Origin: Chitinispirillaceae bacterium
Lineage (GTDB): Bacteria; Fibrobacterota; Chitinivibrionia; Chitinivibrionales; Chitinispirillaceae
Length of the DNA: 54,006 nt
Assembly: GCA_016929595.1 (NCBI GenBank)
Contig: JAFGIN010000130.1
Span: forward strand, 1 to 54,006
Reading direction: 5' to 3'
Part shown: in pieces, positions 17,069 to 24,469 of the stretch
Position numbering within the stretch: position 1 is the stretch's first letter
Layout: every line of letters begins with the position of its first letter
The notes under the pieces: model-generated
What the model was told of the DNA's origin: nothing
Seen by the model: the letters and a program-made list of their open reading frames with translations, nothing else
Database searches by the model: none
Made by a program: the position numbers and the translations under genes

Positions 17069-19225
17069 TTAATCCGTAATATCATGGTAAAGATCTGAAG
17101 CGACGTCACCCAAATCCTCAAGCCATTTTGAGATTATTCGCTTACCTTCTGAAACAGACTGAGTGTTATTTGTAATCGTTACATCAAGAAGTTCCCGAGC
17201 AAAATTATCCAAAAAATGCACCCTTTCATGAGTGCTTTCACAGAAATCAGCAATAGCTAAAATACTATTCTGATAAATCGATTCAATACTTTGCAAAGAT
17301 TTTCCACCACCTAATAATGCTATAATCGGTCCAGCAGTTTCAGGTAATAACATTTGAAAGTATGTATTCCAGGTATTAACATTCTGAGCAAGTATTTTCC
17401 TGATTTCATTGATTTCCTCTTTACTTGCACTTTTAAACCACGATTTAAAATCCGAAACTTGTTTAGCAATACCCTCTATTTCCTTACAAAACTCCTTTTT
17501 CTTTCGTAAACATTCATTTCTTACTTTCACTAAACGGGCTTCTAACTCATCCTGTTCTTTATAGAGTTTCTCAAGAATCTCCTTTTTCGCTTCGTTTACA
17601 TCATTGTAGAGTACTTTTATGGTGTCCTCAATTTCCTTCCTTTTTTCAAGAAGTTCAATCTTTGCTGATTCATAAGTTTGTTCTGCAGCTTTTGCAGTTG
17701 CCTGATATGCTGAATCCCACGCATCTATTGCCATATTCTTAGCATTTATTGCTTTTGCAAGACCGTAATCAGCAAGTTTTTTAAAGCCTTCTGCTGTCAA
17801 CCCTGGAATTTTATGATATTCTACACTCCGTGCTAAATGCGTAAGAATTTTATAAGCCTGTTCGATATCTACTTCAACTTCAAATTTACCGGAGAGACCA
17901 AGCTTCAATGTTACCTGCAGGTATATTTCAAATGTAAAACTACCATTCTCGTATCTTAACGCAAGTGCTCCACCTATACCTATACCAATCTGCCCTGTTC
18001 CAGTCCATTTAAGACCTGCTAATGTCGAAAAATCCGCTGGTGTCTTTGATCCATCATGCCACTCAACTTCCTCAGCCAGGCTTATTCCAGCTTTTGCACC
18101 TGCAAACAATTCGCCTTCTACACCAACCTTAGCTTTTACCTCTTTTTTATCATTATTCTTTTTTGCAGTTCCAATTTCCTGACGTTTTTTTATATAGTCA
18201 CTATAATCGATTTCCGGAATCGCTACTGATGCCGATACAGATACACCTGCGTAAGCAAAACCAGATAATGAAAATTTCAACCGCACGAAAAATTTAGCAT
18301 TTGCTTTGAGCGCTCTCTCTACTTTTGCTTTATTTGTTATTGCACGAACTAATCCGAAAAGGTCTACGCCATCTTTACTTGGAAGAAGCATATCACCTGT
18401 AACTTTTGCATCAACTATGTTAAATTTAGCATTCCCTTCAGCCGCAAGTTTTATCGACCCGCCTTTAGGATCCCACTTTGCGCCAGCTTCAGCACCAAGC
18501 GTATACCTTAAAAATTGAATTTCTGGTTTTGCACTGAAATATCTGCTATCTTTTCCGAGTTCTGAATCCGGCTGCAAAATCCAGTTCTTTACCAAGCGTC
18601 CATCAAAAGGTTTTCCATCCTTGTTTTTTAATGTCCATAACTTCCATCCGCAGGAAGTTTCTACTGCTGCCCATTTTTCTTTCAATGCATCCTGTTTTTC
18701 TTTACCCGTTTTGGATTTGGATTCTTCCTCCTTCTTCTTTCTAGTTTTCAAAGCGTTTTCCATACGTTTTTCAAGTCGATCATTAATCAATTTAAACCGC
18801 TTTGCAACTTCTGGATCATCCGCATCAAGCCATTTCATTTTGTCCAGATCATGCCGTCGGGTAAAAACGAGTGGTCTGTCGTATAAAGATACTGTTCCAT
18901 TAGTCATGAGCAGCGGTATCAATCCAGCTATACCTTTCTTCGTAACAGGTTTTTGTGTAGTTCCATTTATATGTTCATCGATGTATTTCCCTATACCTTC
19001 GAGCCTTTCAGTTTTCTTTGCAGATGGTTTTTCCGCCCGGGCATTAGCGATCTGCATTTGGAAATTGTCCAATTGTTTTATATTCATCACCAGTTGTGCA
19101 ATATGAGCTGGATTAACTACCAGATATTTTTGTTCTCCGGGATCATAGAAAAAACAATCCGGGTAACCTCCGGTAGGGATAATGTGTGTTGTCGAAGTAT
19201 TTGCGGATTTTTCTTTTATACCCAT
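17069..19225 (-). CDS. 718-residue candidate T6SS-associated effector, unknown activity
   Basis: No catalytic family is recognised. The visible layout has four parts. First is an N-terminal region (1-120) with YPDCFFYDPGEQKYLVVNPA. A Lys/Glu-rich linker (150-190) follows. Next is a central glycine/alanine-rich beta region (240-450) with alternating segments such as LRYTLGAEAGAKWDPKGG, GVEGELFAGAKAGISLAEEV and GTGQIGIGIGGALALRY. Last is a long coiled coil (about 490-610) and a C-terminal helical domain. Glycine-rich central repeats of this kind resemble, from memory, large T6SS-linked toxins of Proteobacteria. There is no signal peptide, as expected for a VgrG/PAAR-delivered cargo. ATG at 19225 has AGGA seven bases upstream. 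The next gene, a YwqK-type repeat protein, follows after five bases. Confidence 0.6.
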   Translation of the reverse strand: MGIKEKSANTSTTHIIPTGGYPDCFFYDPGEQKYLVVNPAHIAQLVMNIKQLDNFQMQIANARAEKPSAKKTERLEGIGKYIDEHINGTTQKPVTKKGIAGLIPLLMTNGTVSLYDRPLVFTRRHDLDKMKWLDADDPEVAKRFKLINDRLEKRMENALKTRKKKEEESKSKTGKEKQDALKEKWAAVETSCGWKLWTLKNKDGKPFDGRLVKNWILQPDSELGKDSRYFSAKPEIQFLRYTLGAEAGAKWDPKGGSIKLAAEGNAKFNIVDAKVTGDMLLPSKDGVDLFGLVRAITNKAKVERALKANAKFFVRLKFSLSGFAYAGVSVSASVAIPEIDYSDYIKKRQEIGTAKKNNDKKEVKAKVGVEGELFAGAKAGISLAEEVEWHDGSKTPADFSTLAGLKWTGTGQIGIGIGGALALRYENGSFTFEIYLQVTLKLGLSGKFEVEVDIEQAYKILTHLARSVEYHKIPGLTAEGFKKLADYGLAKAINAKNMAIDAWDSAYQATAKAAEQTYESAKIELLEKRKEIEDTIKVLYNDVNEAKKEILEKLYKEQDELEARLVKVRNECLRKKKEFCKEIEGIAKQVSDFKSWFKSASKEEINEIRKILAQNVNTWNTYFQMLLPETAGPIIALLGGGKSLQSIESIYQNSILAIADFCESTHERVHFLDNFARELLDVTITNNTQSVSEGKRIISKWLEDLGDVASDLYHDITD

Positions 19226-19249
19226 ATCAGTTCCTGCTGAAATATAGTT

Positions 19250-19285
19250 TCATTTTCTTTCCATTTCATATTCAAGAGCATGCAT
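19250..19285 (-). pseudogene. Remnant of the 3' end of the immunity-like gene
   Basis: On the minus strand this sequence encodes ALEYEMERK followed by a stop. The intact gene at 19450-20091 ends ALECEMEKTKK plus stop. At DNA level 19258-19280 matches 19464-19486 at 22 of 23 positions. Upstream of this the similarity stops. It looks like the surviving tail of a duplicated immunity gene left by recombination between the two effector cassettes. Confidence 0.5.
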
Positions 19286-19449
19286 GCTATTATAATGAAA
19301 TATGTGATATTTAGAGTAACACAATCAACTTTCGATTAACGATTGTTTAAACTACTCAGAAGAGGCTTTTCAGGAGCCGCACTATTTTTGTTACACAAAA
19401 TGCATTTGCAACAATAAAACTTAATTATGACATTAATTACATTGCATGT

Positions 19450-20091
19450 TCATTTCTTAGTCTTTTCCATTTCACATTCAAGAGCAATCAAAGGCGTACA
19501 CCACTGTATACTATCTCTACAAAAATATTTTTTATACTCACTGTCCTCGAAAGGATTAAATAAACTCATCTTTGTTTCTGCAATCATAGAAGCCCATTTC
19601 GTTTTATCTAATCTGTTGTAAATCCAACCAAAACCAACGATTCTTCCATGAGATGCGAAAATCAGTTTTAGTGAGTTGGTGTCATTTCTAAGGTGTTTTC
19701 TAATAATCTCATCTTCTTTTATTGAATTATAAAAATAAAGAAGTACACTCGCACCAACGAAACGACCAACCTTTTGATTGCCATTATCAACATCTCTTGC
19801 AAACATTGTCATATCTTTCAAAATAGTTCTTAACGTTTTCTCTCGTGGCAGACATAATATGCTATTTACCGACTCCAGTGCATTACAAAAAAGTTTGCAT
19901 TCTTCCCTATTTGAGGTATTGCCACAGTGGCAGTTATCAGCCTTTTGATTCCAATCCCTTGGATAATCAAGACCGTGTGGAATTAGTTCGACATTATCAT
20001 AGTTATTTAATTGAATTTTTCTATTGTCCTCGTTGCACAGGACAAACAGACATACCATTATAGATCCTATTACGATTACATTGGTCTTCAT
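19450..20091 (-). CDS. Exported protein, candidate immunity partner of the caspase-like protein
   Basis: A 213-residue protein with a hydrophobic leader MKTNVIVIGSIMVCLFVLC, so it is probably exported to the periplasm (the lipobox is imperfect). The mature part has many cysteines, including a CHCGN...REECKLFC cluster, and ends CEMEKTKK. The ATG at 20091 overlaps the TGA of the upstream gene as ATGA, which fixes the start and shows tight coupling. A longer in-frame start would run back through the upstream gene. The coupling plus an export signal fits an immunity protein that protects against a periplasm-acting effector. No family is recognised. Confidence 0.6.
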   Translation of the reverse strand: MKTNVIVIGSIMVCLFVLCNEDNRKIQLNNYDNVELIPHGLDYPRDWNQKADNCHCGNTSNREECKLFCNALESVNSILCLPREKTLRTILKDMTMFARDVDNGNQKVGRFVGASVLLYFYNSIKEDEIIRKHLRNDTNSLKLIFASHGRIVGFGWIYNRLDKTKWASMIAETKMSLFNPFEDSEYKKYFCRDSIQWCTPLIALECEMEKTKK

Positions 20092-20885
20092 TGATATACT
20101 TTCCAGGCTCCTCTCAGAGATCCTTTTGTGATACCAGATTCCAGTGTTGATAATATTTTTGTAATATCGTTTTCCCAAGTGCCAAACTGCATTGTTCCGT
20201 CTGCACCTTGAGCTGCTACCCCCATAAGAATAAACCATTCTTCAGCGAACTCAATTGTATTGCACCCGTAGAATTTTGATGGAATTTTCACATCGTAGAA
20301 TTTTTTAGAAATATTCGTATTATGTTTCGGAATATCTAATCTATTTATATAATTCAATCCATCTTTTAAGTTTAATTTAGCAACATGCGATGCATTATGT
20401 TCTAGCGTCAACCACAAATCATTATACCCATGTCCAAAATACCACACAGATGCGACACTTTTATCCGGATACGATTTCAAATCATCCCAAAAATTTTTAG
20501 CTGCAGGTAATTCTTTCACTATTATTTTATAACCATGTCTGTAGGAAAACTCAGCTGCTCTTCTCTTAACATGATCAACATAATCTTTTGAGCCATACTT
20601 TTTAACTTTGGCAACATGATCCAGAATGAATTTTCTATCGGATTTCTGATCCGCATCCCAGCGGGTGTTATACCCAGTTGAGTAAAGACACCAATACATA
20701 GTGTCACCTTTTTTAACATCGAGCATTCCTGCTTCGGCAATTCGCATCATTGGATTAACATAATTATACCAGGCTTGATCATGGTTTTTATCCTCTTTAT
20801 CGTAAACCCCCGGAGATCCAAACCAGATCACAAAATTTTTCCCCGATGTAGACACTGTGTATGCAGAACCTGCTGGTGTTGCCAT
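20088..20885 (-). CDS. Candidate caspase-fold (clan CD-like) effector
   Basis: A 265-residue protein without a signal peptide. Two segments stand out. SVASVWYFGHGYNDLWLTLE is a hydrophobic strand ending in Gly-His-Gly (H152). KFYGCNTIEFAEEW is a second strand ending in Gly-Cys (C208), followed by a helix and a GADG segment. This order and spacing is that of the His-Cys dyad in caspase-like clan CD folds and in DUF4347-type domains (sHG ... lyGC). Cysteine protease or related activity is therefore suggested, not shown. It lies in the vgrG gene string after the LysM adaptor and is coupled by an ATGA overlap to an exported partner. It could instead be a non-enzymatic domain. Confidence 0.5.
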   Translation of the reverse strand: MATPAGSAYTVSTSGKNFVIWFGSPGVYDKEDKNHDQAWYNYVNPMMRIAEAGMLDVKKGDTMYWCLYSTGYNTRWDADQKSDRKFILDHVAKVKKYGSKDYVDHVKRRAAEFSYRHGYKIIVKELPAAKNFWDDLKSYPDKSVASVWYFGHGYNDLWLTLEHNASHVAKLNLKDGLNYINRLDIPKHNTNISKKFYDVKIPSKFYGCNTIEFAEEWFILMGVAAQGADGTMQFGTWENDITKILSTLESGITKGSLRGAWKVYQ

Positions 20886-20942
20886 AATAATAATTTTCCT
20901 GTATATAAAAATAATTCGATAAAAAATTATGTCGTAGTAAAA

Positions 20943-21542
20943 TTATTTAATGTACTCATGCACTGATTCATTAATAGAAAACGACATTCCTTCAATTCCG
21001 ATATTAATATCTCCGGAATCCGGTATAAGCATTTCTAATTCAGAAAGCGCAGTTATTGTTCCCTTGAAGAGGGACTTTTTTGATTTTTTGTCTGTTATAT
21101 TTACATTTGTAGGTTTACTAAACGATGACACTGGTTTTCCATTGTCATCATTCATTTTAAAAGAAAATAATACCCATGGATATCGAAAACCTACACCATT
21201 ACAGAATGAAAAGACATCAAAACCTGCGTTCATGAGCTTTTCATCTCCGGAAGTCGTATCCCATTGAGGAATTTCTATATCTATACCGGTTTTCAATATG
21301 TTGGGATCAGCTCCAATTACATCTTTGTTAATCTTATAAAGGTATTTCCATGAGGGCAGACCAAAATCATTTGCTATGCTACCAATAGTATCACCAACTT
21401 GCACGGTATATGAGCTTACAATGGCACATTTACGCCTTGCCTTCAGCAAACGTAGATATTGAAGTAATGGCTCAAAAACAGATTTATCAAAAGTAGAACC
21501 ATCTTTAACAGCAAAACCAAGAAAATTTAATGACTTTCTCAA
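20943..21542 (-). CDS. C-terminal half of a frameshifted LysM adaptor
   Basis: This 199-codon frame opens at a TTG but is open well upstream of it. The frame before that codon encodes DNHPDTPEG...INVTNL, which continues the reading of the gene at 21554-22711 after a one-base shift. Contents: an NLRKSLNFLGFAV segment like peptidoglycan-binding repeats, a LysM domain (YTVQVGDTIGSIANDFGLPS to IEIPQWD, about 45-94), and a beta domain with the TSGDE...FRYPWVLFSFKM pattern. The second and third parts repeat the first half of the upstream frame, so the original protein carried two LysM modules. It likely tethered or loaded effectors onto the VgrG/PAAR spike. Independent translation from TTG is uncertain. 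Confidence 0.6.
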   Translation of the reverse strand: MRKSLNFLGFAVKDGSTFDKSVFEPLLQYLRLLKARRKCAIVSSYTVQVGDTIGSIANDFGLPSWKYLYKINKDVIGADPNILKTGIDIEIPQWDTTSGDEKLMNAGFDVFSFCNGVGFRYPWVLFSFKMNDDNGKPVSSFSKPTNVNITDKKSKKSLFKGTITALSELEMLIPDSGDINIGIEGMSFSINESVHEYIK

Positions 21543-21553
21543 ATTTGTTACAT

Positions 21554-22711
21554 TTATCGGGAAAGGTGGTTTTCCCTCTGGCGTGTCAGGATGATTATCA
21601 ATGTTTTAATGGTTGAATCACTCATACCAGGCAATAACATAAACCGTGTCGGCATCAGATTGGGATCATTATCTTTCCCGCCTTTTTTTACCAAATCACA
21701 AATTTTCTCGTAATTGAGATAATAGGCAAAATGGCGAGCAGCTTCAAAACCTTCTTCACTCTCAATACCTTTAAGAATTTTGATTAATTCTTTAAGCGTT
21801 CCTGGTTTAGTATCTGGTTCTTCAGAGGATATTATTATTGATTGTGCATCGGGAATAAGCAATTCAATCTCGTCATATTTTTTTGCTGCCTCTACATCCG
21901 CAATTTTGACATTTCTTTTTGCGTCAATAATTAATAGTTTAATCGGTTTACTATATTCTTCGCGAATTTCACTATTCTCATCATATTCGACTACTGGGTC
22001 GCTAAATTCATTTTTCAAACTAAGACTAAACGGTACCCACGGATACCGATACTGCAACCCGCCGGTATACGCAAACGGGTCCGCCCCCTTTTCCCGTATC
22101 AACTCATCACCGGAAGTAGAATCCCATTGCGGAATTGTCAGTTCGGTGCCTGCCTTCAGGAGATCAGGGTTGTCTCCCACTTCTTTCTTGTTAATCTGAT
22201 AGAGATATTTCCAGGAGGGAAGGCCAAACTTTTTAGCGATCGAACCAAAGTCATCATCAGCTTGTACAATATATTTCTTTGGATCCGGTGCACGTTGTGC
22301 GTTAGCTCCTGAAGATGCTGCTGACGGTGAGCTACCGGCGGGTGATTGACTTTCAGGAGCGCATCCTGTACCAGTCGATAATGCTGTTCCTGAATCACTA
22401 CCGCTTGCGGCAGGTGATAGTTTTTCCTGTGAAGAACCTGCGGACATTGCGGCAGATTCCTTACCTCCGGATCCCATCGGTGATGCAGCTCCCCCTTCTG
22501 TTGCAGCTTTACCGCTAAAACTTCCGGGAGTACCTGATAATGCAGCCCCGCCGTCAAATGAACCGGTATCAGCTTTTGACGAAAAAGGAGTACCCTGACC
22601 AAAGCTTTTCGCCTCATTGAGCTTATCTTCGCCAAAACTTTTTGCCTCATTAAGTTTGCTTTCTCCGAATCCCTTTGCATCCGGTATTTTATTTCCAAAT
22701 TGATTATTCAT
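21554..22711 (-). CDS. LysM adaptor protein, N-terminal part before a frameshift
   Basis: In order: an N-terminal near-repeat FGESKLNEAKSFGEDKLNEA (15-36); a Ser/Gly/Ala-rich disordered region to about 140; a LysM domain (146-195, YIVQADDDFGSIAKKFGLPS ... LTIPQWD); a beta domain with TSGDE and YRYPWVPFSLSL; and a helical segment GFEAARHFAYYLNYE with NLMPTRFMLLPG (305-362), also found in the PAAR protein. After residue 370 the frame becomes out-of-family (IIILTRQRENHLSR, then stop), whereas the -1 frame continues with DNHPD as in the PAAR protein. A single missing base near 21599-21610 explains this. ATG at 22711 has AGAAGG upstream. Cytoplasmic until secreted, no signal peptide. Confidence 0.65.
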   Translation of the reverse strand: MNNQFGNKIPDAKGFGESKLNEAKSFGEDKLNEAKSFGQGTPFSSKADTGSFDGGAALSGTPGSFSGKAATEGGAASPMGSGGKESAAMSAGSSQEKLSPAASGSDSGTALSTGTGCAPESQSPAGSSPSAASSGANAQRAPDPKKYIVQADDDFGSIAKKFGLPSWKYLYQINKKEVGDNPDLLKAGTELTIPQWDSTSGDELIREKGADPFAYTGGLQYRYPWVPFSLSLKNEFSDPVVEYDENSEIREEYSKPIKLLIIDAKRNVKIADVEAAKKYDEIELLIPDAQSIIISSEEPDTKPGTLKELIKILKGIESEEGFEAARHFAYYLNYEKICDLVKKGGKDNDPNLMPTRFMLLPGMSDSTIKTLIIILTRQRENHLSR

Positions 22712-22782
22712 TTTTACCTTCTGGTGATATTTTAGTTCTATCTGCCAAAAAAATTAAGAAACACTTTATCGCAATCAAAAAT

Positions 22783-23661
22783 TTAATACTTCTTGCTCGA
22801 CTTAAAGCTATAACAACCTTTTTTTAAATCAATATTAATAATCTTTTTTGAATAAACCGATACTTGTTCAAAAGAAACCATAAAATTACTAAACATTACA
22901 TTTCTAATTGACGCATGCCGTAACATGCCGATATTATCAGAAATGAATAGCCATCTTATTTTTCCTTTATTTTTAAAAGCAATACCATGAGCTGTTTTGT
23001 AAAAAGAGGAATCGCTGCTTTTCTGTATGATAAGTTCCGGTTCTGTTGGTTTATAATTACCTGGAAAGTGGTTATGAGCCCAATAAATTATTAGAAAGTA
23101 AGCCGCATCAACAAACATTTCCTTCGTGCTATTTTCCATAAATTCTGAATTGGTAAGATTTTTTGGTGCATTTTCTAAAAGATATGGATAATCTTTTTTT
23201 TCAACCATTACATAATATGGTTTAAAAGATGAAAAAGAATCAAATAATACTGGTTTAAAACATTTTTCAGGTTCAGTATGCATGTAAGATTCCAGTATCC
23301 ATTGTAATGATTCATCTGGATACGCATTCTCGATTAAGCCCTGACATAAACTATCTTTTACAAGCTGTACATAAAACCGATAGAAACCGCTCGAATCAGT
23401 ACAAAATTGTATTGGTATAATTGAAAAAAAATTAGCTGGGGAACTAATCTGGATTGTTTTATATGTATGTTTACTTGCTCCATCCATAACGAAAAGATAC
23501 TTTTCGAAGCCAAAATCTTTAATGAATATAGAATCCATTTTTAAATCATTATTGATATCAAAATGGTGACTGTTCGCGTACAGAGCTTGATCTGTATTAA
23601 CTTCTGCATAGATTAACAGTTGAATGATAAGGAGATTAAACACTATGTTCTTATATTTCAT
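22783..23661 (-). CDS. Exported protein, candidate immunity partner of the lysozyme-like protein
   Basis: A 292-residue protein that begins MKYKNIVFNLLIIQLLIYAE, a signal peptide, so the product is periplasmic or membrane-attached. The mature part starts with an NxDxxxDS-like stretch (FDINNDLKMDSIFI). It also contains a segment with several His and aromatic residues (FLIIYWAHNHFPGNYKPTE). The start at 23661 overlaps the 3' end of the lysozyme-like gene by 11 bases, which indicates coupling. Two upstream in-frame ATGs (23673, 23697) lie further inside that gene. Location and export signal fit an immunity protein against a cell-wall effector. No family is recognised. Confidence 0.58.
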   Translation of the reverse strand: MKYKNIVFNLLIIQLLIYAEVNTDQALYANSHHFDINNDLKMDSIFIKDFGFEKYLFVMDGASKHTYKTIQISSPANFFSIIPIQFCTDSSGFYRFYVQLVKDSLCQGLIENAYPDESLQWILESYMHTEPEKCFKPVLFDSFSSFKPYYVMVEKKDYPYLLENAPKNLTNSEFMENSTKEMFVDAAYFLIIYWAHNHFPGNYKPTEPELIIQKSSDSSFYKTAHGIAFKNKGKIRWLFISDNIGMLRHASIRNVMFSNFMVSFEQVSVYSKKIINIDLKKGCYSFKSSKKY

Positions 23662-24469
23662 ATACTTTTGCATTTTTATACCAATCAGCTGTAGCAAGTC
23701 TCTTTAAAGTATTAAACCGGACATTTGTCTGATCAGATCTTTCAGTTCCTGAAAACTTTCGCATATAATGAGATATATTTTTGGCGGCTTCCATACCGAC
23801 CCCCCTGTTATTATAGGTTGCATATGTGAGAAAATCAATTGTGTCAGAATTTGACGTATCGACTGTTAGCGAATTGCTACTGATATAATTTTTTATCCAG
23901 TCTTTTCTTGCATGTAACTCAGCAACCACAATTTCAATTCCAGTTTTAAATCCACTTACGAAGGCACTCACTTTGGGCTGGTACAATTCATTCACCACAT
24001 TATTTGGAACGATATTTTTTTTATGAGATACATCAATATACCCATCCTTCACCAGCTTGTCAATACTTGATCCAATTTCATCTGCACCGAGATAGGCATA
24101 AGCATCAATAACAAAATCCGGGTCAAAAGGAGTGTTTGTCGAACGTAAATTTTCGATAAGAAGATTCAAACCCTCACCCATAACTACAGCATGGATATAT
24201 TCAGGACTCAAACTATGAGAAATTGCAGAATTATAGATACATTCGTAAATATGTGAATACGGTTTCATTGAGGAGGTTCTGTATATATACCAGTCCATTG
24301 GGTCTATCCCCCATTTACTTTTTGCTTTCCCCTGAAAATCAAGTTTTTGTGCAGACGTAATTTTTGCCAGTTTATTCCATATTTTTTCTGCAATAGTCAT
24401 TGGTTTAGCACTTACAGAAACCTTTATTGTTGTACTGCTAATTGTTGTCGTTGTGTAAGTTGTACTCAT
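23651..24469 (-). CDS. Candidate lysozyme-fold (muramidase-like) effector
   Basis: A 272-residue protein with a Thr/Ser-rich start and no signal peptide. The centre looks like a goose-type lysozyme or lytic transglycosylase. A helix SLSPEYIHAVVMGEGLN places a Glu (E99) at the expected catalytic spot, AYLGADEIG follows, and FLTYATYNNRGVGMEAAKNI resembles the asparagine/glycine loop of that fold. It would cut the glycan strands of a competitor. ATG at 24469 is chosen because the TGA of the PAAR gene overlaps it (TGATG) and GGAGA precedes it; an in-frame ATG at 24475 is an alternative. The next gene overlaps by 11 bases and encodes an exported protein, the expected immunity partner. Confidence 0.5.
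   Translation of the reverse strand: MSTTYTTTTISSTTIKVSVSAKPMTIAEKIWNKLAKITSAQKLDFQGKAKSKWGIDPMDWYIYRTSSMKPYSHIYECIYNSAISHSLSPEYIHAVVMGEGLNLLIENLRSTNTPFDPDFVIDAYAYLGADEIGSSIDKLVKDGYIDVSHKKNIVPNNVVNELYQPKVSAFVSGFKTGIEIVVAELHARKDWIKNYISSNSLTVDTSNSDTIDFLTYATYNNRGVGMEAAKNISHYMRKFSGTERSDQTNVRFNTLKRLATADWYKNAKVYEI

Noticed and set aside
20092-20238. Longer start for the exported immunity-like gene
   Set aside because: It would lie entirely inside the upstream gene and would remove the signal peptide from the N-terminus. The ATGA overlap at 20091 is more convincing.
21595-21612. Programmed -1 frameshift in the LysM adaptor
   Set aside because: No clear slippery heptamer or following hairpin was found. 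A one-base deletion or sequencing error is simpler.
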